DNA from: DATGKR01 sp035294565 | GTDB taxonomy: Bacteria > Actinomycetota > Acidimicrobiia > Acidimicrobiales > Palsa-688 | NCBI GenBank assembly: GCA_035294565.1 | Contig: DATGKR010000063.1 | Span: forward strand, 1-8,772 | DNA length: 8,772 bases | Direction of reading: 5' to 3' | Shown here: positions 1 through 4,889 of the stretch, piece by piece | Position numbering within the stretch: position 1 is the first letter of the stretch | Layout: every line of letters starts with the position of its first letter | Program-made: the position numbers and the translations under genes | Notes under the pieces: model-generated | What the model was told of the DNA's origin: nothing | Seen by the model: the letters and a program-made list of their open reading frames with translations, nothing else | Databases searched by the model: none

Positions 1-631
1 CAACGGGAGCGTCTAGAGGCTTTCCGCCCATCGACCCGTAGAAGACGGCGTCGCCGAAGGTGAACACCCCGCCGTCGGAGGCGACCAGCCAGTAGCCACG
101 GCCGGTAGGTGTCGCGGCCATGCCGACAACGGGGAGCGCCAGCGCCACGTCACCCATCGACCCGTAGAAGACGGCGTCGCCGAAGGTGAAAACCCCGCCG
201 TCCGAGCCGACCAGCCAGTAGCCCTCCCCCGTCGGCGTGGCGGCCATGCCGACAACGGGAGCGTCTAGAGGCTTGCCGCCCATCGACCCGTAGAACGGGG
301 CGTCGAAGTCGAACACCCCCCCGTCGGAGGCCGCGAACCGGTAGCCGTCGGTCGGCTCGTCGACCGACATCCCCACGACGGGGGCGGCGAGGCGGATGCT
401 CCCCGTGGAGCCGTCGAAGGCGGCGTCACCGAAAGTGAAGATTCCCCCGTCGGCGCCCACCAGCCAGTAGCCGCCCCCGGTCGGTGTGGCGGCGATGCCG
501 ACTATCGGAGCGTCGAGCCGGGCTCCCCACATCGAGCCGTGGAACCCGGCGTCACCGAAGGTGAACACCCCGCCGCCCGCGTCGGCCAGCCAGTAGCCGC
601 CCCCGCTCGGCGTGGCGGCGATGCCCACGAC
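1..631 (-). repeat. 126-bp coding tandem repeats (42-residue units)
   Basis: In-frame units lie at 506-631, 380-505, 257-379 (one codon shorter), 131-256 and 5-130; a sixth begins at 4. The consensus has VVGMAATPTG, then GYWLV, DGGVFTFGDA, FYGSMG and LDAP. The last units are nearly identical in DNA: 27-64 matches 153-190 over 38 bases without a mismatch, and 1-43 matches 253-295 with one mismatch, a 252-bp (two-unit) offset. The rare leucine codon CTA is kept in both copies of that second pair. This indicates recent duplication toward the 3' end of the gene. The pattern suggests beta-propeller blades, but the fold is inferred. Confidence 0.9.
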
Positions 632-1252
632 CGTCGACGGGTTGGTGGTCGGCCCGTCCTGGCAGGGGGCGTAGTGGTTGGCCGTGTTGTCGTCTGTCTG
701 GGCGACGGTGGTGCAGGTGGGGTCGATCTCCCACGGGGGCGTGCAGGAAACGACCCGGCAGGCGATGCGCCCGCAGCAGGCGATCTCCTGGTGACACTGG
801 CCGTAACGGAACTCGGTGCATCCGACATGGCGGTTGTCGCAGCTTCCGAGGGCGCATTCGCAGGTCAGGTCGTCGCAGGACGGGCAGAAGCTGCCGCCCC
901 CGCAGCCGCAGCCGTGGCATTCGCCCTGGCAGTCGATGAAGTACCGGGGGCCGGCGCAGTACTCCGAGCCGTCCGCCTTCCACCACCCGCCGGCGAAGGT
1001 GCCCGGCGGGCAGGCGTTGACGCCGTTGTTGATCGTGCAGCAGAACTGGGTGTATCCGTCGCAGCACAACTGGGAGCAGTCGCAGGAGAAACCGGCGCAG
1101 TCGCAGATGGCGGCGTAGGCGGTGCCGGGCCGCAACAGCAGGTCCACTGGGGCGACGCTCAGCGCGGCGGCGGTGACCGTCGTCTTGGCCAGGAAGCCGC
1201 GGCGCGAGGTCCGCCCGAGCAGCATCTCGCCTATGCCCGAGGTCAGGCCCAT
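1..1252 (-). CDS. Tat-exported methylamine dehydrogenase light chain-like protein fused to propeller-like repeats (C-terminus cut by window edge)
   Basis: 417 codons are visible from ATG at 1252; the frame is still open at the left edge. Residues 14-48 form a twin-arginine signal (RTSRRGFLAK, hydrophobic stretch, TAYAA cleavage region), so a folded product is probably exported. Residues 50-197 hold 27 cysteines. CPPGT at 81-85 followed by WW at 90-91 resembles the methylamine dehydrogenase small subunit around the first TTQ tryptophan. The place of the second (IIWCF in Paracoccus) reads EIACC at 157-160, so that tryptophan seems replaced by cysteine. From residue 208 there are five units of 41-42 residues (GYWLV..DGGVFTFGDA.FYGS) and the start of a sixth. 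The start overlaps the MauE-like stop (ATGGGCCTGA). Homology to the light chain is seen in the motifs; enzyme activity is not established. It could instead be a disulfide-rich surface protein. Confidence 0.8.
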   Translation of the reverse strand, partial: MGLTSGIGEMLLGRTSRRGFLAKTTVTAAALSVAPVDLLLRPGTAYAAICDCAGFSCDCSQLCCDGYTQFCCTINNGVNACPPGTFAGGWWKADGSEYCAGPRYFIDCQGECHGCGCGGGSFCPSCDDLTCECALGSCDNRHVGCTEFRYGQCHQEIACCGRIACRVVSCTPPWEIDPTCTTVAQTDDNTANHYAPCQDGPTTNPSTVVGIAATPSGGGYWLADAGGGVFTFGDAGFHGSMWGARLDAPIVGIAATPTGGGYWLVGADGGIFTFGDAAFDGSTGSIRLAAPVVGMSVDEPTDGYRFAASDGGVFDFDAPFYGSMGGKPLDAPVVGMAATPTGEGYWLVGSDGGVFTFGDAVFYGSMGDVALALPVVGMAATPTGRGYWLVASDGGVFTFGDAVFYGSMGGKPLDAPV

Positions 1253-1725
1253 CTCGCCGTCCACGCCAGGTAGGACAGGCCCGACACGACCGCCGTGAGC
1301 AGCAGGACCGCTCCTTGGACAAAGACGTGCGCCGCGGTCGGCGGCCCCGATGCCGCCCAGGAGGCCGCCGCGGCTGCGGCGCCGGCGTCGAGCAGCAGGT
1401 GCGGGTAACCGGGTTTCGTGTCCGGGCGGCCGAAGCATCCGCAGGAGGCGATCGGCCATCCGCGCCGGATGGCGAGGCCGACGAAGGCGGCGAAGGCCGT
1501 GTAGGACGCGGCGACGAGCGAAGCGGTCGCCGCGCCGGGGAGGGCGAGGGCCGCCGCCCCAACGCCGGCTTCGGCGGCCGCCCCGAACCGCACCAGCCAC
1601 CGTCCGGCGGGCAGGCCGGCCACCCTCAACGCGCCGGCGAGCTCGTCGGGGCGGAGCAGTTTGGCGCCGCCGGCGGCAACCAGCAGGAAGGCGGCGGCGA
1701 GAAACGGCACCGACGCGGCGGGCAT
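1243..1725 (-). CDS. MauE/DoxX-like redox-associated membrane protein
   Basis: This 160-residue protein is hydrophobic, with likely membrane helices near residues 4-22, 45-63, 66-86, 109-126 and 133-155. It has the early motif GGAKLLRP (19-26) and a conserved-looking SCGCFG (94-99), so C95 and C97 may be a redox pair close to the membrane surface. Size, layout and motifs fit the MauE branch of the DoxX superfamily. In methylamine dehydrogenase clusters MauE works with MauD in disulfide formation or maturation of the exported small subunit. ATG at 1725 is chosen because the upstream stop and this start form TGATG and GGAGAAGG (1733-1740) sits 7 bases before it; GTG at 1728 would add one residue. 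Its stop overlaps the start of the light chain-like gene, so translation is probably coupled. The family is fairly certain; the exact redox partner is inferred. Confidence 0.82.
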   Translation of the reverse strand: MPAASVPFLAAAFLLVAAGGAKLLRPDELAGALRVAGLPAGRWLVRFGAAAEAGVGAAALALPGAATASLVAASYTAFAAFVGLAIRRGWPIASCGCFGRPDTKPGYPHLLLDAGAAAAAASWAASGPPTAAHVFVQGAVLLLTAVVSGLSYLAWTARWA

Positions 1726-2186
1726 CACGCGGCCTTCTCCACGGCGAAGGAGCCGATCACCTGGTTGGCGCGGTAGGTGAGCGGGATGCGGTTCGCCATC
1801 GAACCGACGACCGCGTAGAGGCAGAACGCTCGCCCCGACACGGTGAAGAAACGCTGCACCCCACCCTGGCCGGGGAGGGTGCGCTGCAGCTGGCGCGGGC
1901 GGAAGGCGTCGGGGGTGAGGGCGGGAATGGCCGTCAGCCGGCCGAACAAGGGGGTGGAGGCGGCTTGGGGACCGAACTCCAGGAAGCCGACGAAGGCGTC
2001 GTCGGGGCCGAGGAGCTCGACCAGCCCACCCCCGTAGTCCCCCCGGTCGGGGGGCAGGGGGATCGTCGCCGCGTGCACGATCAGGTAGGTCTGCTCGCCG
2101 GGTCCGGGTGCCCGCCGGTAGATGGTCGCCTCCCAGCCTGGGGGGGGCGTGACGGCGAGACCGGCTGCGCTGAGCCGGCGGCTCAC
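1725..2186 (-). CDS. Conserved-looking protein of unknown function within the mau-like operon
   Basis: This 153-residue protein has no signal peptide or membrane segment, so it is probably cytoplasmic. I do not recognise a named family. Visible segments are TPPPGWEATIYRR (13-25), YLIVHAATIPLPPDRGDYG (34-52), a glycine/acidic stretch with VELLG and FVGFLEF (66-71), QRFFT and GRAFCLYAVVGS (119-129) with the only cysteine at 122. The alternating hydrophobic pattern suggests a mainly beta fold. GTG at 2186 is chosen because it forms GTGA with the TGA stop of the MauD-like gene, a typical 4-base coupling; the frame stays open to about 2636, but that extension lies in antiparallel-free shadow of the MauD-like coding sequence. 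Its fixed place between MauD-like and MauE-like genes suggests a role in maturing or regulating the exported light chain-like protein. That role is inference. Confidence 0.72.
   Translation of the reverse strand: MSRRLSAAGLAVTPPPGWEATIYRRAPGPGEQTYLIVHAATIPLPPDRGDYGGGLVELLGPDDAFVGFLEFGPQAASTPLFGRLTAIPALTPDAFRPRQLQRTLPGQGGVQRFFTVSGRAFCLYAVVGSMANRIPLTYRANQVIGSFAVEKAA
1733..1740 (-). promoter_or_regulatory. Ribosome binding site for the MauE-like gene
   Basis: GGAGAAGG on the minus strand lies inside the last codons of the preceding gene, 7 bases before ATG at 1725. It favours that ATG over the adjacent GTG at 1728. Confidence 0.55.
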
Positions 2187-2917
2187 CGGCCGCCGCCTTT
2201 CTCGCCGAGGGCCGTCGGGTGCAGCCGGGGATCCCCGGGCTCGATGCCGGCCGCCTTCAGCTGCCGGTCGACCTCGAGGTCGCGCCGCTGGTCGGCGGCG
2301 GAGCGCTGGTGGAGGCCCCGCCGGGGCCTGGTCGTCCCGTCTGCGACGGCGTTGGCGACCAGCGAACGGACCTCCTCCCACCCGGCGGCGACCCCCTCGC
2401 CGACCACCTTCGAGGCCGGCCCCGACACGTACACGAAGTAGGGGGCGTAGGGCACGTCGTAGTGCTCCCAGGCGCCGGTCGACATGACAACGGGCACCTC
2501 GGCGCCGGCCAACCCGGCGATGACGCCCGGCGACTCCGCCTCCGGCCCGCGGGTGGCGACCACCAGGCGGGCACCGCCCGGCACGTCGGGCGGTGCCGAG
2601 GCGAACGCCTCCCAGAAGCCGCGGCAGGTGGCGCATCCGGAGGTGAGGAAGGCGATCAGCGTGTCGTGCTCCACGCCCGAGACCGCCAGGGAGACGGCGT
2701 CGCCAGCAGGCGTCACCCCCGTCAGGTCGGCGACGTCGGTGGCGGCCGGGCGGGCGGGAGTGGGGCGCAGCTGGACGGGCGTCGCCTTGGACGGGTCGAG
2801 GTCGACGCCGAGCTGGTTGAGGGCCCGCAGGATCTCGGCGTGGCCGCGGAGAAGGCCGGCCACGAGCAGGCCGAGCAGGCCGACTGCCACCGCCAATCCC
2901 ACGACCAGAGCGGTCAT
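2183..2917 (-). CDS. Membrane-anchored MauD/TlpA-like thioredoxin-fold protein
   Basis: This 244-residue protein has an N-terminal membrane anchor (residues 2-23, hydrophobic, followed by LLRGH) and a thioredoxin-like domain outside the membrane. The active site is SGCATCRGFW, with the redox pair C95 and C98, and the cis-proline is probably P159 in YAPYFVYV. A charged, probably flexible tail follows from residue 195. MauD proteins have this architecture and supply or isomerise disulfides in the methylamine dehydrogenase small subunit; TlpA and ResA relatives reduce cytochrome c apoproteins. With a cysteine-rich exported protein downstream, the MauD-like role is the better guess. ATG at 2917 starts just before the membrane segment; the frame is open to 2998 but that addition is poor and crosses the surE promoter region. 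It is the first gene of the four-gene minus-strand operon. Confidence 0.82.
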   Translation of the reverse strand: MTALVVGLAVAVGLLGLLVAGLLRGHAEILRALNQLGVDLDPSKATPVQLRPTPARPAATDVADLTGVTPAGDAVSLAVSGVEHDTLIAFLTSGCATCRGFWEAFASAPPDVPGGARLVVATRGPEAESPGVIAGLAGAEVPVVMSTGAWEHYDVPYAPYFVYVSGPASKVVGEGVAAGWEEVRSLVANAVADGTTRPRRGLHQRSAADQRRDLEVDRQLKAAGIEPGDPRLHPTALGEKGGGR

Positions 2918-2978
2918 CCGTTCATATTGTCTAGCGCACGCGGCGTGTGCGCGTCGTCCGGCTGGGAAGTTAACCGGG
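2918..2978. promoter_or_regulatory. Divergent promoter region, MauD-like operon and surE
   Basis: These 61 bases separate the two outward-facing genes. On the minus strand GACAAT (2931-2926) ends 8 bases before ATG 2917, compatible with a nearly leaderless transcript. On the plus strand TATTGT (2925-2930) fits an actinobacterial TANNNT -10 box for surE. An imperfect palindrome, CGCACGCGGCGTGTGCG at 2935-2951 (7-bp arms with one G-T pair, 3-base centre), could be an operator. GGGAAG (2964-2969) lies 9 bases before the surE ATG. No clear -35 boxes are visible. All assignments are from motif inspection. Confidence 0.4.
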
Positions 2979-3710
2979 ATGAGAGCCCTCGTCACCAACG
3001 ACGACGGCGTCCGCTCCCCGGGCCTTTCGCTGCTGGCCGACGCGGCGCAACGTCGGGGGGTCGACGTCTTGGTGGTGGCCCCGTCCTACGACGCGAGCGG
3101 TTCCGGAGCGTCGATGACCGCAGTGTCGAGCGAGGGCAGGGTGATCGTGGATTCGGTCGCGGGAACGCACGCGCTGCACGGACCGCCCGCCTTCATCGTC
3201 CGCTCGGCGGTCTACGGGGCGTTCGGGCCGCCGCCGGACGTGATCCTCTCGGGGGTGAACCGCGGGCTCAACGTCGGGCGCGCCGTCATCCACTCCGGCA
3301 CGGTCGGGGCGGCCCTCACCGGAGGAACCTACGGCTGCCGGTCGATGGCCGTGTCGGCCGACGTGCACGACGGTGAATGGGACACGATCACCCCGGTCGT
3401 CGAGGCGGCCGTCGGCTGGCTGCTCGACGCTCCCGAGGCGGCGGTGCTCAACGTCAACATCCCGCACTTCGACGGGCCATCCCCTCCGGCCCGCGCGACA
3501 GTGCTCTCCGAGCGGGGGACCGTGCAGGGCAACGTGACCGACACGGCCGGCGAGATGGTGCCGGTCACCTTCGACGACGGCCGGCTGCCGGCGCCCGGAA
3601 CCGACGCCGCCGCGCTCGCCGAGGGATTCGTTTCGGTGAGCGCCATCCGGTCGGTCGTCGACGACGACACGTTCGACCTGCCCGAGCTGATCAGCCGCTA
3701 CCGCCCGTAG
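2979..3710 (+). CDS. surE: 5'/3'-nucleotidase SurE (survival protein E)
   Basis: This 243-residue protein has the full SurE signature. MRALVTNDDGVRSPGL at the N-terminus carries the metal-binding D8 and D9, SGAS at 42-45 gives the serine ligand, and SGVNRGLNVGRAVIHSGTVGAA (91-112) holds N94 and the SGTVGAA block. LNVNIP at 157-162 and GTDAAALAEGFVSVSAIR near 207-224 match the later conserved parts. SurE is a cytoplasmic divalent-metal phosphatase acting on nucleoside monophosphates, and is linked to stationary-phase survival. The length fits the usual 245-260 residues. ATG at 2979 places the conserved MRxLxxNDDG at the very start; the longer open frame upstream only shadows the MauD-like gene. 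Its end overlaps the encapsulin gene by 13 bases, tail to tail. Confidence 0.95.
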   Translation: MRALVTNDDGVRSPGLSLLADAAQRRGVDVLVVAPSYDASGSGASMTAVSSEGRVIVDSVAGTHALHGPPAFIVRSAVYGAFGPPPDVILSGVNRGLNVGRAVIHSGTVGAALTGGTYGCRSMAVSADVHDGEWDTITPVVEAAVGWLLDAPEAAVLNVNIPHFDGPSPPARATVLSERGTVQGNVTDTAGEMVPVTFDDGRLPAPGTDAAALAEGFVSVSAIRSVVDDDTFDLPELISRYRP

Positions 3711-4483
3711 CGCAGCGCCGCGGCCGCCCTGGGCTCGTGGACCACGAAGGCGTACGACTCCTCGAGGTACAACTCGACGGCTCCCGCGCCGTGGCTGCTG
3801 TAGCCGACCGCGAAGTCGGCGCCGCACACCAGCTCGAAGTCGCCGCCGCGGGTGCTGACCACCAGCGCCCCGTCGACGTCGGGAGCCCACACGACGGGCC
3901 CTCCCAGCACCAGGCGGACGTGCTCGAGCACCGGGTAGCCGCCGTGTTCCGTCGTCTCTATCACGCCGGTGTAGCAGCGGTCCCCGAGGGCTATGCCGTA
4001 GGGGCCGCCGACCCCGGCGCGGCGCAAGAGCGCCACCGCCTGGGCGACGTGGCGAGGGTAGGCGTGGTAGTCGTCGGAGATGGCCACCGGCTCGTGGGGG
4101 GAAGCGGCAGCCATCTGACCGAGCAGGGAGCGGTTCTCGGCGCTCGCCGCGGCTCGGGCGGCCTCGTCGAGGGCGTCGAGGTCCGGGTCGGGGTAGCCCC
4201 GGTCGACCCGATCGAGCTCGGCGAGGGACAGGCTGAACGGGGCCCGCAGCTCCCTGACCGGCACCACGACCCGGGAGCGGACCTCCACCCCCGGCACAGG
4301 CGACGACGCCTCCTCGACCCGCCCGTCGGCCTCGGCGGCGTGGGCCCATCCCTTGGGCCCGGTGAAGTCGACGAGCACCCGGCCGGTCAGGTGGTGCCGC
4401 AGGGCGCGGGCAGCCTCCTCGTCGACCGCCCTCCACGCCGCGTCGGACAGCGGAGCCAGGTGGCGCCGCAGGCGGTCGGCCAT
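3698..4483 (-). CDS. enc: Encapsulin nanocompartment shell protein (family 1)
   Basis: This 261-residue protein matches family 1 encapsulins (linocin M18/CFP29 type, HK97 phage capsid fold) in length and order of motifs. These are the N-terminal helix with LSDAAWRAVDEEAARALRHHLTGR (12-35), VLVDFTGPKGW (36-46), the E-loop region with VPVRELRAPFSLSLAELD (74-91), DPDLDALDEAARAAASAENR (99-118), the GPYGIALG (160-167) and GGYPVLEHV (181-189) segments, and the C-terminal SYAFVVHEPRAAAALRY. Such subunits self-assemble into a roughly 24-nm shell that binds cargo through a short peptide. The gene follows the encapsulated ferritin with a TGATG overlap. AGGAGGG (4496-4490) lies 6 bases before ATG 4483. 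The C-terminus ends inside the surE stop region. I am confident of the family, and the iron-storage role follows from the cargo gene. Confidence 0.95.
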   Translation of the reverse strand: MADRLRRHLAPLSDAAWRAVDEEAARALRHHLTGRVLVDFTGPKGWAHAAEADGRVEEASSPVPGVEVRSRVVVPVRELRAPFSLSLAELDRVDRGYPDPDLDALDEAARAAASAENRSLLGQMAAASPHEPVAISDDYHAYPRHVAQAVALLRRAGVGGPYGIALGDRCYTGVIETTEHGGYPVLEHVRLVLGGPVVWAPDVDGALVVSTRGGDFELVCGADFAVGYSSHGAGAVELYLEESYAFVVHEPRAAAALRYGR

Positions 4484-4848
4484 CACAAACCCTCCTTTTC
4501 TTTCAGCCCCCCGAGGCCCAGATCGGAGTGCCCGCCGCTCCCGGGGTCCTCCGCTTCGGCCTCGCGTGCGGTTATCGACCCGCTGCTGAAGAGGTATTCG
4601 CGGAGGTGGCGGTCGAGCACCGGGTCCCTGCGACGAAGCCACTCGAGGACCATCGAGGCGTGCTCTTTTTCCTCGTCACGGTTGTGAGCGAGGATCGCCT
4701 TCAACTCCGGGTCGGTCGTGGCGTCCACCCGCTGGTCGTACCAGTCGACAGCCTCGAGCTCTTCCATCAGCGAGACGATCGCCCGGTGCCGGTCGACGGT
4801 CTCGGGTCGCAGTACGGCTTCGCTCTCGTGCAGGGCTTCGCTGCTCAC
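4483..4848 (-). CDS. Encapsulated ferritin-like protein (EncFtn), encapsulin cargo
   Basis: This 121-residue protein resembles Rhodospirillum rubrum EncFtn closely in remembered sequence: RHRAIVSLMEELEAVDWYDQRVDA (20-43) and ELKAILAHNRDEEKEHASMVLEWLRR (48-73). By that alignment the ferroxidase ligands are E30, E60 and H63, with W36, Y37, E29 and E32 nearby. EncFtn forms a ring of dimers that oxidises Fe(II) and passes iron into the shell for mineral storage. After a short linker (95-107), DLGLGGLK at 109-116 fits the encapsulin cargo-loading peptide (compare DGSLGIGSLKG). GTG at 4848 is preferred over TTG at 4869: the longer form begins upstream of the -10 box TATAAC, and the shorter form starts in the usual place. 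The first gene of the two-gene compartment operon. Confidence 0.93.
   Translation of the reverse strand: MSSEALHESEAVLRPETVDRHRAIVSLMEELEAVDWYDQRVDATTDPELKAILAHNRDEEKEHASMVLEWLRRRDPVLDRHLREYLFSSGSITAREAEAEDPGSGGHSDLGLGGLKEKEGL
4490..4496 (-). promoter_or_regulatory. Ribosome binding site of the encapsulin gene, inside the cargo gene
   Basis: AGGAGGG on the minus strand, 6 bases before ATG 4483, is the strongest Shine-Dalgarno match in the window. It is also part of the codons for the last residues (KEG) of the ferritin cargo, just after the cargo-loading peptide. A strong site here fits the need for more shell subunits than cargo. Confidence 0.75.
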
Positions 4849-4854
4849 CGCCCA

Positions 4855-4860
4855 GTTATA
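4855..4860 (-). promoter_or_regulatory. -10 box of the EncFtn-encapsulin operon, leaderless
   Basis: TATAAC on the minus strand ends 6 bases before GTG 4848, so transcription should begin at or next to the start codon. No Shine-Dalgarno sequence is needed or clearly visible, and no good -35 box is found at 16-18 bases. Confidence 0.6.
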
Positions 4861-4876
4861 CCCTTTCAAGCCGCCC

Positions 4877-4882
4877 TACCCT
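4877..4882 (+). promoter_or_regulatory. -10 box of rarA, leaderless
   Basis: TACCCT fits TANNNT and ends 7 bases before GTG 4890. The arrangement is the same as at the ABC ATPase gene (7507-7512). It lies 16 bases from the oppositely directed EncFtn -10 box, so the two promoters probably compete for polymerase. Confidence 0.5.
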
Positions 4883-4889
4883 GTCGGGG

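Noticed and set aside
539..1273. A 244-codon plus-strand frame over the cysteine-rich gene
   Set aside because: No domain is recognisable. The minus frame has a Tat signal, a regular cysteine pattern and periodic repeats, so this is its shadow.
2187..2636. Longer form of the unknown protein from 2636
   Set aside because: The extension is arginine/glycine-rich shadow of the MauD-like gene in another frame; the GTGA overlap at 2186 is the natural start.
1..2917. A functional methylamine dehydrogenase pathway
   Set aside because: Neither heavy chain, MauG nor amicyanin is visible, and the second TTQ tryptophan appears absent. Only family resemblance is claimed.
2918..2998. Longer MauD-like protein from 2998
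   Set aside because: The extra residues are unlike a signal or anchor and cross the divergent promoter and surE start. ATG 2917 sits directly before the membrane helix.
2970..4436. A 488-codon open frame on the minus strand across surE and part of encapsulin
   Set aside because: Its translation is arginine/glycine-rich and low in complexity, and it is antisense to the unmistakable surE and out of frame with encapsulin. Long shadow frames are expected at this GC content.
4849..4869. Longer EncFtn from TTG 4869
   Set aside because: It would start upstream of the TATAAC -10 box, and GTG 4848 gives the usual EncFtn N-terminus.
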